Shown here: positions 1 to 7,375 of the stretch, piece by piece
How positions within the stretch are numbered: position 1 is the first letter of the stretch
Layout: the number at the start of each line of letters is the position of its first letter
Source: JAZDLO01 sp043801935
GTDB lineage: Bacteria; Actinomycetota; Thermoleophilia; RBG-16-64-13
Length of the DNA: 48,043 bases
Reading direction: 5' to 3'
Assembly: GCA_043801935.1 (NCBI GenBank)
Contig: JAZDLO010000065.1
Span: 1 to 48,043 of the forward strand
The notes under the pieces: model-generated
Told to the model about the DNA's origin: nothing
Seen by the model: the letters and a program-made list of their open reading frames with translations, nothing else
Databases searched by the model: none
Translations under genes and position numbers: made by a program

Positions 1-909
1 GAGCGAGTGTAATCGCGCCCGCCCGGGGTTGACCCGGTCGGTTGGCGCGGCAGGCAGATCGGTTTTGGCGTCCACGACCGAGGCGTCCGCGCCCGTCGCC
101 GCCGTCTGCCAGCTCCCCTCGCTCGGCTCGACCAGGAAGACGCTCTCGTGGGCCACCTCCACACACGGCCCCGAATCGGTGACGAACAGACCTGTGACGA
201 CGTCGTCCAACTCAGGAAGCGCAGCGACGCCCTGGCCGGCACCGCTCCAGTCGACCGCGGCCAGCCGGCGGTCGCCGTCGCAATCGAGGACATAGAGCCG
301 GTCGTCGCTCACCGCCAGGAAACGAGGCTCGGTCAGCGCGAGCGGAACGGCGTTGACGAAAGTTCCGTCGCCATCCAGCAGCACCACTCGCTTGTTGACG
401 GAATCGAGGATGGCGACGCGGCCGTTAGGCGCTACCGCCACCGCTTCGGGACCGCGGACCAGCCCCTCTCCTGGAGCCTGCAGACCCACCTGTCCGTCTG
501 CGCTTCCCCAGGGCAGGGTGACGAGCAGAGAGCCGCGGGACAGGGCCGTTGAAGCCGTCGCGTCTGCGAGCGTCGCGGCCGGTTCCACCGCGGGCGAAGC
601 CGCGCTCCCTAGTCCGGTCGGCGCCGCAAGGCCGGGCGCTGTCTCCGAGGGGGTGGCTGACGGCGGCCCTCCGGCCCCGAGAACGAACCGCGGCACGAAC
701 AGCACGAACGCCGCCACCGCGCATAGACTGACGGCTGCTACCGTGCTGAACAGTGGCGCCCGGCCCTGGCGCCGGCGGCGGTCGGCGCGCTCCCGCCAAC
801 GCCCTCGTGGGCTTTTAGCTACGGAGGGTGTGCCCGTCCGCCCACCTGGCGGACGCGGGCCCGGCGACAAGCCGTCGAACAGGCCGTGTCCTGAGAATAC
901 CCCGAACAT
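1..909 (-). CDS. Membrane-anchored propeller-like protein, partial at window edge
   Basis: An open frame of 303 codons runs from an ATG at 909 to the window edge without a stop, so the C-terminus is missing. The start is well supported by an AAAGGAGGAG Shine-Dalgarno just upstream. About 53 residues of Arg/Pro-rich cytoplasmic tail precede a single hydrophobic segment (about residues 54-76), then an Ala/Thr/Pro-rich linker, then a region with repeated strand-like units such as VAVAPNGRVAILDSVNKRV and LAVSDDRLYVLDCDGDRR. These resemble NHL/beta-propeller blades. This suggests a type II membrane protein with an extracytoplasmic sensing or binding domain. The family is not identified, and the propeller assignment is inference from the repeat pattern only. 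Confidence 0.7.
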   Translation of the reverse strand, partial: MFGVFSGHGLFDGLSPGPRPPGGRTGTPSVAKSPRGRWRERADRRRRQGRAPLFSTVAAVSLCAVAAFVLFVPRFVLGAGGPPSATPSETAPGLAAPTGLGSAASPAVEPAATLADATASTALSRGSLLVTLPWGSADGQVGLQAPGEGLVRGPEAVAVAPNGRVAILDSVNKRVVLLDGDGTFVNAVPLALTEPRFLAVSDDRLYVLDCDGDRRLAAVDWSGAGQGVAALPELDDVVTGLFVTDSGPCVEVAHESVFLVEPSEGSWQTAATGADASVVDAKTDLPAAPTDRVNPGRARLHSL

Positions 910-1232
910 GATCTCCTCCTTTGCCTCTGAGTGACACGATGGTCCGAGGCTAGGAAGGGCCGCCAACCGCGAGCCATGAGACCAAGGGCCGGTATTGGCA
1001 GGCGCGGCGGCGCGGACAGGGCGGCGCGGACCAGGGCGGCTCGCGTGCGGGACGGCTCGCGTGCGGGACGTCGGCCGAGTGCGAGCGCGGCGGTGGCGGA
1101 GCGCGGCCGCCTCGGAACCGGCAGAGGCTCGTGATGTACACTCTTCGGGCTCCGGAAAACCGCGCCCCTGACGGGCAGCCGTGTGCGCGCCGCGCCCGCA
1201 CTCCGCGCCCCGGGAAAAGGTAGGAGGGCCAG
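910..1232. other. 323-bp intergenic region with short GC-rich repeats
   Basis: This lies between the divergent genes at 909 (minus) and 1233 (plus) and must carry both promoters. It contains a GCGGCGCGGAC motif repeated with a 14-bp period (1007-1017, 1021-1031) and a perfect 16-bp tandem duplication (1038-1069). A TACACT hexamer at 1137-1142 could be a -10 for the plus-strand gene, but no convincing -35 is 16-18 bp upstream. No further coding capacity is evident. Confidence 0.5.
1038..1069. repeat. Perfect 16-bp tandem duplication
   Basis: GGCTCGCGTGCGGGAC occurs twice in immediate succession (1038-1053 and 1054-1069) in the intergenic region upstream of the YmdB-type gene. It may be a replication-slippage duplication or a pair of binding sites; nothing in the sequence decides between these. 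Confidence 0.85.
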
Positions 1233-2009
1233 TTGATCGTTCTATTCTTCGCCGACGTCGTAGGCAAGCCGGGCCGGGAACTGCTGGTGGCTAGGCTCCC
1301 CGAGCTGCGCCGGCAGTATGGCGCCGATGCGGTTGTGGCCAACGGCGAGAACGCCACCGACGGCAAAGGCATCAAGCCCGCCCATGCCGAGGCGCTGCTC
1401 GGCGCAGGTGTGGACGTCATCACCACGGGCAATCACGTTTTTCGGCAGCGCGACGCCTATCGGTACCTCGATGAGCAGCAGCGCATCATCCGGCCCTTCA
1501 ACTTCCTGCCGTCCAACCCTGGACGAGGGGTGGCGGTGGTCGACACCCCGGCCGGACGGCTGGGCGTCATCAACCTCAGCGGCGAGCTTTACCTCTACCC
1601 GGCCCGCTCCCCGTTCGAAGTGGTCGGCGAGGCTCTCGAGCAGCTACACGGGGTGCGTAACGTCCTCGTCGATCTGCATGCAGAGGCCACCAGCGAGAAA
1701 GTGGCGATGGGCTGGTACCTTGACGGCCGGGTAAGCGCGGTGATCGGCACACACACCCACGTTCGTACGGCCGACGCCCGGGTCCTCCCCGGGGGCACCG
1801 CCTACATCACCGACGCGGGGATGTGTGGCCCCCGGGATTCTGTCATCGGCGTCAAGAAGGAACTCGTCCTGGAACGGTTCTTGACTCAGCTGCCCGTGCG
1901 GTTTGAAGTGGCTTCCGGCGACGTATGGCTGGAGGGCGTCGTGGTGAAGATAGGCGACGACGGTCGCGCACTCCACATCGAGCCTTTCGAGGCCGGCGTC
2001 GACTCGTAG
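1233..2009 (+). CDS. ymdB: YmdB-type metallophosphoesterase (TIGR00282 family)
   Basis: This is a 258-aa cytoplasmic metallophosphoesterase. Family members such as Bacillus YmdB hydrolyse 2',3'-cyclic nucleotides and affect RNA turnover and multicellular behaviour. The metal-binding motifs are all visible in order: FADVVG near residue 7, NGEN near 37, TTGNHVF near 64, DLHAEATSEK near 147 and GTHTHVRTAD near 171. The length matches the family (about 260 aa). The start is TTG at 1233, supported by TAGGAGGG 5-6 nt upstream and by alignment with the usual MxxLFxGDVVG N-terminus. In many bacteria this gene lies beside rny (RNase Y); rny is not seen here. The family call is secure; the substrate is inferred from the family. 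Confidence 0.9.
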   Translation: MIVLFFADVVGKPGRELLVARLPELRRQYGADAVVANGENATDGKGIKPAHAEALLGAGVDVITTGNHVFRQRDAYRYLDEQQRIIRPFNFLPSNPGRGVAVVDTPAGRLGVINLSGELYLYPARSPFEVVGEALEQLHGVRNVLVDLHAEATSEKVAMGWYLDGRVSAVIGTHTHVRTADARVLPGGTAYITDAGMCGPRDSVIGVKKELVLERFLTQLPVRFEVASGDVWLEGVVVKIGDDGRALHIEPFEAGVDS

Positions 2010-2022
2010 CGGGGCGCCGTAC

Positions 2023-2049
2023 GGCGCGGCGTTGTTGTTCCGCCGCGCC
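2023..2049. terminator. Hairpin between convergent genes
   Basis: A 9-bp perfect stem (GGCGCGGCG, 2023-2031, with CGCCGCGCC, 2041-2049) encloses a TTGTTGTTC loop. A 14-bp palindrome (2014-2027) overlaps its left arm. The hairpin lies between the convergent genes ending at 2009 and 2061. There is no T-tract, so it would be a GC-rich or factor-assisted bidirectional terminator. Confidence 0.55.
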
Positions 2050-2060
2050 CTTCGCCCCGG

Positions 2061-2702
2061 CTAGTAGGCCACGCAGAAGCGCCGCCTGATATGCCGCGGC
2101 TCCTCCAGTTCGTCGATCATGGCTACCGCGTAGTCTTGCAGCGAGATGCGGCATTGCCCCTCGGCGTCCTCCAGCATCTGGTCGCCGCCCAGCCGGAACT
2201 TCTCCGTACGCTCGCCCGGTTGGAGCATGGCTGCCGGGCTGAGGAAGGTCCAGTCGAGGTCCGGCTCCTCCCGCAGCAGGTAGAGGAACTGCCGCGTCCC
2301 CGAGGCGCCCGCTTTCCATTCAGCTGGGAAATCCGGCTGGTCGATCACCTGCTGACCGGGAGCGATCTCGAGGCTGCCCGCTCCGCCCACCACCAGGAGG
2401 CGCTTGACGCCCGACTTCTTGGTGGCGGCGATGATCGCCTTGGCCCCGGCTATCATGGCCTCGTATACGTCGGGGGCGTCCTTGTCGGCGTTGTAGGACG
2501 CGATGACGGCCTCGTGACCCGCCAGGAGGCCCGCCAGCTCGTCCACGTCGAGCACGTCGCCCTTCTTGGCGATCAGGCCCCCGTGTACCGGGAGCCGCTC
2601 GGTGCGGCGCACGATGGCGGTGACCTCGTGCTTGCGGCCCAGGGCCTCGTTCAAGATATGGGAGCCAACGAAACCGGTAGCTCCGATCAAGGCGATTCTC
2701 AT
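2061..2702 (-). CDS. NAD(P)-binding NmrA/SDR-like protein
   Basis: This 213-aa Rossmann-fold protein belongs to the atypical SDR/NAD(P)H-binding group. The dinucleotide-binding motif GATGFVGSHI is at residues 7-16, followed by an ALGRKHEVTAIVRR stretch typical of the family's second strand and cofactor-specificity region. The length (about 210 aa) matches YwnB/NmrA-like proteins. Family members are oxidoreductases or redox sensors with uncertain substrates, so no reaction is proposed. The start codon has a good AAGGAGG Shine-Dalgarno upstream. It is followed on the same strand by the DUF1015 gene's 3' end only 25 bp away, so the two may share a transcript, with the DUF1015 gene first. Confidence 0.85.
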   Translation of the reverse strand: MRIALIGATGFVGSHILNEALGRKHEVTAIVRRTERLPVHGGLIAKKGDVLDVDELAGLLAGHEAVIASYNADKDAPDVYEAMIAGAKAIIAATKKSGVKRLLVVGGAGSLEIAPGQQVIDQPDFPAEWKAGASGTRQFLYLLREEPDLDWTFLSPAAMLQPGERTEKFRLGGDQMLEDAEGQCRISLQDYAVAMIDELEEPRHIRRRFCVAY

Positions 2703-2727
2703 CAGTGTGTCCTCCTTGTCTCGGGAT

Positions 2728-4092
2728 TCAGAGCGTGCCGTTCAGGTCGTGAAACACCAACCCCGTCGGCAACTTGGGATAGAAAAAGGTGGCCTTCTGG
2801 GGCATGCGCTCGCCTCCGAGGGCGACAGAGCGGATCTGGTCCAAGCCGGTGGGATTCATGAAGAACCCTGCCTGGAACTCGCCCGCTTCCAGCCGGTCGA
2901 AGGCCTTCTCGGGGTCTTTGAAAAAGGCCACGTGCGTTTCCGCTGCCATAACGCCGGGGGTGATGCCGAGCATCTTCTCTAGGATAAGGGCCTGGAGGAT
3001 GGTGACGTCAAGCTCCTGATAGGCGGCGCTGTGATCAGGTGCCGCGGCTCGCGCCGCCAATGGGTCGGCCAGCCGGAGGCCGTAGGCGCCGTCCAGCGCA
3101 CGCCCCCACAGGCCGAAAGCGGCCCGGGGGTGATTCTGGAGATAGGCAGCGATCGCGGCCCGAGCTTCGGCCGCGGTCGCGGCGGCGGCCGTCAACGGCT
3201 CCACGGCGAACGTACCGGCGAGCGACCGCGGCAGCGACGCCACGGTATCGGCGTCGAGCCCGAAGATCAGGCGGTGGGTGCCGTAGATGGCCAGCCCCGG
3301 GTCGGACATGTTGCTGAAGTACGCCAGCAGGTAGTCAGAGGCGCGCGGTCCCCCCGGTGGGCCGGACTCGCCGGCGGACGCCTCCGTTTCGAGTCCGCCG
3401 TCACCTTCTAGCAGGCGGCGATCCTTGTAGCGGAGGGCCGTCTCGTACCGATGATGACCGTCGGCGATGATAAAACGAGCCGTCGCTAGATTGTGCCCCA
3501 CAGCCTGCAAAAGGGCGGGGTCCGAGGTGGACCAGAGCTTCGTGGTCGTGCCTTCCTCGTCGGTCACCACGGCCACCGGTGCCTGCGCACCCGGACCGGC
3601 CTCCCAGGCAGCGGTGATCTCGTCGCTCGGCAGGTCGTACAGCAGGAAGACGGGGCTGAGGCTCATCGCGGTGGCAGTGAGCAGACGGTAGCGGTCTTCC
3701 TTGGGCCCGGGGAGGGTCTGTTCGTGCGGGAAGACCACGCCTTCGTCGAAGCCGTACAGCCGCATCAGAGCCAAGAACCCGTGGCGGACGCGGGCCTCAC
3801 CGTCCGGACCGGTGAAACTCTCCTCGACGAAGGTGATCGACGGGTCGGCATCGCGCACCAAGATGCCGCTCTCTTTCCACTGCAGGAGCTGCGCCGCGGC
3901 GCGAGTGTACTGGTCGTCGCATTCGTTGTCGCTGGGCGTGGTCATGCCCCGGTCGACGCGGACCACATTGTGCCGGCTGCGGGCATAGAGGCGAGGCAGT
4001 AGGTCCGGTCCGATGACGTCATAGGGAGGCGCAACCAATCGGGCCAACTCACCGGCTGAGGGGGCGTAGCGCCACGCGCGAAACGGGACCAT
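2728..4092 (-). CDS. DUF1015 family protein
   Basis: This is a 454-aa cytoplasmic protein of the DUF1015 family. Recognisable blocks are the N-terminal VPFRAWRY...LVAPPYDVI, the central ADGHHRYETALRYKD, and the C-terminal MPQKATFFYPKLPTGLV. A few members are related to SbnI-type free-serine kinases, so an amino-acid kinase-like function is possible but not shown here. The ATG at 4092 gives the conserved N-terminus. An in-frame TTG at 4101 has better Shine-Dalgarno spacing (GGAG, 6 nt) and would add three residues. The open frame continues far upstream without a stop, but that extension overlaps the divergent gene at 4261 and lacks family similarity. A short variable insert around EGDGGLETEASAGESG interrupts the middle. 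Confidence 0.88.
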   Translation of the reverse strand: MVPFRAWRYAPSAGELARLVAPPYDVIGPDLLPRLYARSRHNVVRVDRGMTTPSDNECDDQYTRAAAQLLQWKESGILVRDADPSITFVEESFTGPDGEARVRHGFLALMRLYGFDEGVVFPHEQTLPGPKEDRYRLLTATAMSLSPVFLLYDLPSDEITAAWEAGPGAQAPVAVVTDEEGTTTKLWSTSDPALLQAVGHNLATARFIIADGHHRYETALRYKDRRLLEGDGGLETEASAGESGPPGGPRASDYLLAYFSNMSDPGLAIYGTHRLIFGLDADTVASLPRSLAGTFAVEPLTAAAATAAEARAAIAAYLQNHPRAAFGLWGRALDGAYGLRLADPLAARAAAPDHSAAYQELDVTILQALILEKMLGITPGVMAAETHVAFFKDPEKAFDRLEAGEFQAGFFMNPTGLDQIRSVALGGERMPQKATFFYPKLPTGLVFHDLNGTL

Positions 4093-4234
4093 GGTCTCCA
4101 AGCGTCTCTCCTCGGGTCCGGGGGGTGACTGATATGCGGTCCCTGAATGATAGCACCGGGTTCGGGGAGCGGACCGGGCACGGGTACGTGCGTAGCCGGG
4201 GCCCGTTCTGGGTAGGTAGACCGTCGAATCATTC

Positions 4235-4248
4235 CTTCTCATGAGAAG
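4235..4248. promoter_or_regulatory. 14-bp perfect palindrome before the HhH gene
   Basis: CTTCTCATGAGAAG is a perfect palindrome immediately upstream of the Shine-Dalgarno (TAGGAGG) of the gene at 4261, in the intergenic space shared with the divergent DUF1015 gene. It is placed where a dimeric repressor could act. No regulator is identified. Confidence 0.35.
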
Positions 4249-4260
4249 TAGGAGGTCTTC

Positions 4261-4830
4261 ATGGCCAAACTCATCGGTAAACCGAGGATAGAGGGTCTGC
4301 AGGACATCATCGATATGGGAAACTCGAGTTGGGCTGGCGCGGAGATCAATTTCCATGTCAAGCCGGAGCCGGGAGAAGAATGGGGACCCGACTTCACGGC
4401 CGGGTGTCTGCTTGATGGCGACCCCGCCGTGGTCCCAGGGGCTATCAGCCAGTTGCGCCAGTGGGACAAAGACCCCGAGAACAGCTTCTACTGCTACGCC
4501 CCGATGGGCTATCTGAGGGACGGCACGCGCATGACCCTGCGGGTGCACCCTCGGGACAAGAAGGGCCGGCCTACGGAGGAAGTGATCTGGCAGGGTGACT
4601 TCCGCATCCGTCTGGAAGACGGCGAGCACCGCCTCGAGGAGATCGTCTCGCTTTCCGCCGGGACCCAAGAGCAGTTGGACGCGTTGCCGGGTGTCGGCCC
4701 TAAGATCGCCGAGGCGATCATCGCCTACAGGCAGATGCACGGCCCCTTCACTTCTATCGAGCAACTCGAGGACGTACCTATGGTCGGTTCGGACAAGATC
4801 GAGGGTCTGCGCGACCTCGTGGTACCGTGA
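4261..4830 (+). CDS. Uncharacterised protein with C-terminal helix-hairpin-helix domain
   Basis: This 189-aa protein has two parts. The C-terminal about 60 residues carry tandem helix-hairpin-helix motifs of the ComEA type (LDALPGVGPKIAEAIIAYR, then an EDVPMVGSDKI copy), a fold that binds DNA backbone non-specifically. The N-terminal about 120 residues are not recognised; they are rich in Trp, Asp and Gly and look like a compact beta domain (for example WGPDFTAGCLLDGD). There is no signal peptide or membrane segment, unlike ComEA, so this is probably a cytoplasmic DNA-associated protein. TAGGAGG lies 6 nt before the ATG. It is divergent from the DUF1015 gene. The HhH call is good; the N-terminal domain is unknown. 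Confidence 0.8.
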   Translation: MAKLIGKPRIEGLQDIIDMGNSSWAGAEINFHVKPEPGEEWGPDFTAGCLLDGDPAVVPGAISQLRQWDKDPENSFYCYAPMGYLRDGTRMTLRVHPRDKKGRPTEEVIWQGDFRIRLEDGEHRLEEIVSLSAGTQEQLDALPGVGPKIAEAIIAYRQMHGPFTSIEQLEDVPMVGSDKIEGLRDLVVP

Positions 4831-5043
4831 GCGTCAAGCATGTGCGGCTACATTGTGAGCCGGTGCGCTTGAGCAGCATGGCTGCGGAGCACCTGCCCCG
4901 GGCTGTGGGCACCGGTTGAGGCCCGCCGACCCTGCCAACGCCGCTCGACACATGTCGAGGCCTGCCGGTCGCGCCACGGTCGTTGGTCCCCCGTTTCTTG
5001 CTGGAGCGCGAATCGTTAGATGGTTTATGGAGGAGGTGCCCCC
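4831..5043. other. Intergenic region with an interrupted palindrome
   Basis: A 213-bp gap. CTCGACA-CA-TGTCGAG (4944-4959) has 7-bp arms around a 2-bp centre and could be an operator for the downstream pair of genes. It does not match the actinobacterial LexA box. Nothing else was recognised. Confidence 0.35.
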
Positions 5044-5484
5044 ATGGGTTTGCTTGACAAACTGACCGCAGGAGCCGAGCGGGCTGCCAAAGAGGCGGAA
5101 AAGGCCTTCGACAAGGGCAAGACCAAGGTCGGAGAGCTGCAGATAGAGATGCAGATGGATGGCCAGGCGAAGAAACTCGGGTATCTGGTGTTCGATTTCT
5201 ATCGAGGCCGCGAGGTAGACCAGGCGCTGCGTCAGAAGATCCTTGATGACCTTTCTCGCCTCGAAGACCAGCTTTTCCAGACCCGTGACGAGGCGGCTGC
5301 CAAAGCCCAGGCTCGCACGGCGGCCAGCGCCCAGGGAGCGGAACCGGCCGCTGCCCCGGGCGAAGCTCAGGCCACGGCCGAAACGGCCGAGAACTCGGTG
5401 GACGGTCAAACTGCGGGTGACGCGGCTCAAACTGCGGCTGACGCTCTTAAGGGCGACGAGGTCGCGCCGCCCACGCCCTCCTAG
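5044..5484 (+). CDS. Small acidic/Ala-rich coiled-coil protein
   Basis: This 146-aa protein has an N-terminal Lys/Glu-rich helical half (for example GAERAAKEAEKAFDKGKTKV) that predicts amphipathic helix or coiled coil. A middle helix ends in SRLEDQLFQTRDEAAAK. The C-terminal tail is low-complexity and Ala/Glu/Thr-rich, probably disordered. GGAGGAGG directly precedes the ATG at 5044; an upstream in-frame ATG at 5020 sits before this ribosome-binding site and is less likely. It has no signal peptide. The gene is followed 13 nt later by the DUF1828-like gene, and the two probably form an operon. No function is assigned. Confidence 0.75.
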   Translation: MGLLDKLTAGAERAAKEAEKAFDKGKTKVGELQIEMQMDGQAKKLGYLVFDFYRGREVDQALRQKILDDLSRLEDQLFQTRDEAAAKAQARTAASAQGAEPAAAPGEAQATAETAENSVDGQTAGDAAQTAADALKGDEVAPPTPS

Positions 5485-5497
5485 GGGCGATGGCCGC

Positions 5498-6067
5498 ATG
5501 ACCGCTGAGACTCACGACCTAAGCCGCTTGGAGCTGGCCGGTCTGATGGCCGGCGATCCTCGCCTGCGCGCGCGTCTCGCGGCCGGCGAGTGTTTTCGGG
5601 CAGAGACCCCCTTCCGCTACCCCGGACGGCGGGGGCCGGTGGTGGTCTACCTGACCCCTGGTCCCGGGGCCGCCCCAAGCTCGGCCTCGGCCTCCGGAGT
5701 CGCCCCAAGCTCGGCCTCGGCCTCCGGAGTCGCCCCGACTCCCCGGGCGCCCGCGGCCCGGCCGGTACGCATATCCGAAGGGGGCGACGTCATCAAGAGC
5801 CTCGACGAGCAGGGGATGGATCTATCCATAGACATGATCCTCAGCAAAACCGTCTTCAATGCTGTCAAGCAGGTCGAAGGCGGAGCCCTCGCCGGCGGTC
5901 AGGTCTACCTGGATTCCACCTCGGATAACGTCGCTGCAGATCTCTGGCGCTTCCTGCAGTTGGTGGCTGAGATCATCGGGCTGCGGCATTCCAAGTACAA
6001 GGATGCTCTGCTGCGTCTCTCCCGCCGTGAGGACGCACCCGACCTGATCGGTTGGGAGACTCAATAG
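5498..6067 (+). CDS. DUF1828-like protein with internal tandem repeat
   Basis: This 189-aa protein resembles the DUF1828 pattern: an F-x-x-x-TPFxYP block (residues 35-42), a hydrophobic strand (VVVYL), then VRISEGGDVIKSLDEQG, a GG-containing strand, and a C-terminal helix (ADLWRFLQLVAEIIGL). Between the first two blocks is an Ala/Ser/Pro-rich linker containing a duplicated 10-residue unit encoded by a perfect 30-bp tandem repeat. The start is ATG at 5498, 13 nt after the preceding gene, with only a weak ribosome-binding site. DUF1828 proteins occur in diverse bacteria and phage and have no settled function. The family call is from motif pattern only. Confidence 0.6.
   Translation: MTAETHDLSRLELAGLMAGDPRLRARLAAGECFRAETPFRYPGRRGPVVVYLTPGPGAAPSSASASGVAPSSASASGVAPTPRAPAARPVRISEGGDVIKSLDEQGMDLSIDMILSKTVFNAVKQVEGGALAGGQVYLDSTSDNVAADLWRFLQLVAEIIGLRHSKYKDALLRLSRREDAPDLIGWETQ
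5671..5730 (+). repeat. Perfect 30-bp tandem repeat inside a coding linker
   Basis: The units 5671-5700 and 5701-5730 are identical, and six more bases of a third unit follow. Each unit encodes ten residues (APSSASASGV in the repeated register), so copy-number change would keep the reading frame and only lengthen a flexible linker. Confidence 0.95.
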
Positions 6068-6072
6068 CGCGA

Positions 6073-6097
6073 CGACCCGTGGACCTCCGTCGGGTCG
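6073..6097 (+). terminator. Hairpin after the DUF1828-like gene
   Basis: CGACCCG (6073-6079) pairs with CGGGTCG (6091-6097) around an 11-nt loop, 5 nt after the stop codon at 6067. There is no T-tract; it may be an intrinsic terminator without a U-tail or an mRNA-stabilising hairpin. Confidence 0.4.
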
Positions 6098-6111
6098 ACT
6101 GATACCACAGC

Positions 6112-6252
6112 GCCCCTAGGGGAGTAGGTCGCCCTCCCTTGCTCGCCAGCAGAGAAGGTTCGGGTCGATCGCCATCGCGTTGGCCGAAAAAGCGCGGACG
6201 AAGTCGCCACCGGTTCCGGGAAGACGCGCTCAGGCGCGGAAAGACCGAGCGG
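6112..6252 (+). ncRNA. Candidate yybP-ykoY (Mn2+) riboswitch-like element, orphan
   Basis: Elements in the same order as the yybP-ykoY riboswitch are visible: GGGGAGTAG at 6119-6127, a central region with CACCGG at 6208-6213, a short hairpin (GCGC-TCAG-GCGC at about 6225-6237), then AAGACC at 6241-6246. In known members GGGGAGUAG and AGACC close the four-way junction that binds Mn2+. The outer P1 helix is weak here (CTAGG with CCGAG contains a mismatch). No plus-strand gene follows: the next gene on this strand is ssb at 7376, and the element points into the 3' end of the OsmC gene. It may be real and orphaned, or a chance match. Confidence 0.35.
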
Positions 6253-6253
6253 C

Positions 6254-6649
6254 TCAGCCTATCGTCGTGTAGGTCTCGAAGACCGGGGGCTGCTCCAGAT
6301 GGCGCTTGACCGCGCAGATCTCCGCTGCTCGGACCACCGCGTCACGATACTTCTCGGGGAAGTCTGCCGGAAGCTTTATCTCCATCGAGATCTTGCTGAC
6401 CAGCTTTGCTTCGCGGTCGTGTTCGGTGCGCAGGACAATTCGGACTCCCTCTGTGGGCAGGCCGCGTTGCTGGAGGAACCCCAGCACGTATACGCCTGCG
6501 CAGGTGCCGATGGAGGTCAAGAACAGGTCGAAGGGAGCGGGCGCCGTGCCGTCACCGCCCGCGCGTTCCGGCTGGTCGGTCTCGATCACAAAGTCCTTGT
6601 AGCGCGCGTACACCTTCTTGTTGCCGGGAAAGTAGACTTCCATGTCCAT
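6254..6649 (-). CDS. OsmC family protein
   Basis: This 131-aa protein belongs to the OsmC/Ohr family of thiol-dependent peroxide-detoxifying or related proteins. The two family cysteines are present: in TSIGTCAGVYV (about residue 52) and in AEICAVKRHL (about residue 113). The PAPFDLFLTSIGTC block is characteristic of YhfA-like OsmC proteins, which are less well defined biochemically than Ohr. The length is normal. The start ATG at 6649 follows an AAGGAG ribosome-binding site. It reads toward the candidate riboswitch-like element on the other strand. Function as a peroxidase is inferred from the family. Confidence 0.88.
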   Translation of the reverse strand: MDMEVYFPGNKKVYARYKDFVIETDQPERAGGDGTAPAPFDLFLTSIGTCAGVYVLGFLQQRGLPTEGVRIVLRTEHDREAKLVSKISMEIKLPADFPEKYRDAVVRAAEICAVKRHLEQPPVFETYTTIG

Positions 6650-6796
6650 AGAGACGCTCCTTGGCGGGCATTTTGCTTCGCATAGGATAGCGCAGGGCGG
6701 ATGAAGTGGTGGGTGGGGGCGGCATCGGGTCGCGGACGTCCCAGGCCGAAAACGGGGGTCGAACCTTGAGCCTTCGCGCGATGGCGCCGGCTCAAG
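6650..6796. other. Short intergenic gap
   Basis: 147 bp between two minus-strand genes. It should hold the promoter of the OsmC gene; TAGGATAG on the plus strand near 6683-6690 gives CTATCCTA on the coding strand, a possible -10 region. No other structure was recognised. Confidence 0.3.
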
Positions 6797-7144
6797 TCAG
6801 CGGGTGGTGGGTTCTGTACGCTCCGAGCGGGCCCGCTTGATCAGATCGAGGTTCGCGGCGGCCAGGTCTATCTGATCCAGGCTAACGAGCGTCTCGAACT
6901 CTGCCAGCGCTTCCAGGATGCAGGCGAATCCTTCTTCTATGGCCAACGAAAGATAGGTCACTTGCGGCAGGCCGAGGAGAGCCGCCTGCCCGAACCCACA
7001 CTCAGGGCACCAAAGACGGACGTTCCACTGGGACTTGTCTTCCCGCCGCCAGTCTGCGGCCTGCACGAGGTGCGAGCCGCACGATCGGCAATAGATATGG
7101 GGGACGACGGTGCGGGACGCCTCGCTGTTCGGGCCGTTGCTCAC
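6797..7144 (-). CDS. Zinc-ribbon protein of unknown function
   Basis: This 115-aa protein has an N-terminal four-cysteine zinc ribbon: CRSC (residues 19-22) and CPEC (residues 47-50), with basic and aromatic residues between. It is followed by a helical C-terminal half (LSLAIEEGFACILEALAEFETL). Such small proteins are often nucleic-acid or protein-binding adaptors; no specific family is recognised. The start is GTG at 7144, and the ribosome-binding site is weak. The preceding 230 bp separate it from the divergent ssb gene. Confidence 0.7.
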   Translation of the reverse strand: MSNGPNSEASRTVVPHIYCRSCGSHLVQAADWRREDKSQWNVRLWCPECGFGQAALLGLPQVTYLSLAIEEGFACILEALAEFETLVSLDQIDLAAANLDLIKRARSERTEPTTR

Positions 7145-7314
7145 GATGCATCAATCTCTCTGCGCCGGCAGGCCGGCCGCGGTCAGGTGATCGACGTGAT
7201 GTGGTCTCTGCCACAAGAGAAGTATCGGCTGTAGCAGCGCACGGGTTTAGCGCGCGGTCACAGCTCGGCTCGGCGACGTTCCACCTTTGGTTGTATTCAC
7301 CTCTGCCGCCGGCC

Positions 7315-7356
7315 CGGTTACGCTGCAATTCCCCCTGCCCGGGGAGAGGGTAACCG
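7315..7356 (+). repeat. Inverted repeat in the ssb leader
   Basis: CGGTTAC (7315-7321) and GTAACCG (7350-7356) can form a 7-bp stem, with inner CCCC (7331-7334) and GGGG (7341-7344) adding a second short stem. The structure ends 8 nt before the AAGGAGG of ssb, so it could affect translation. The GTTAC and GTAAC arms also match the half-site seen at 11929 and 20099 and are 33 bp (3 x 11) apart. Confidence 0.5.
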
Positions 7357-7375
7357 CGTCAACAAGGAGGAGACC

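Noticed and set aside
1114..1142. GGAACC and TACACT as an ECF-sigma-like promoter before ymdB
   Set aside because: The -35 resembles ECF promoters but the -10 does not (GTT or CGTC type expected). A chance combination in GC-rich DNA is more likely.
4231..4246. TCAT repeats before the helix-hairpin-helix gene as a seventh YTCAT promoter
   Set aside because: The half-sites are 10 bp apart instead of 11, the first is ATCAT, and no -10 hexamer follows at 10 nt.
4093..4764. Upstream extension of the DUF1015 frame to 678 residues
   Set aside because: It overlaps the divergent helix-hairpin-helix gene, which has a good ribosome-binding site, and the extra sequence has no family similarity. High GC keeps the antisense frame open.
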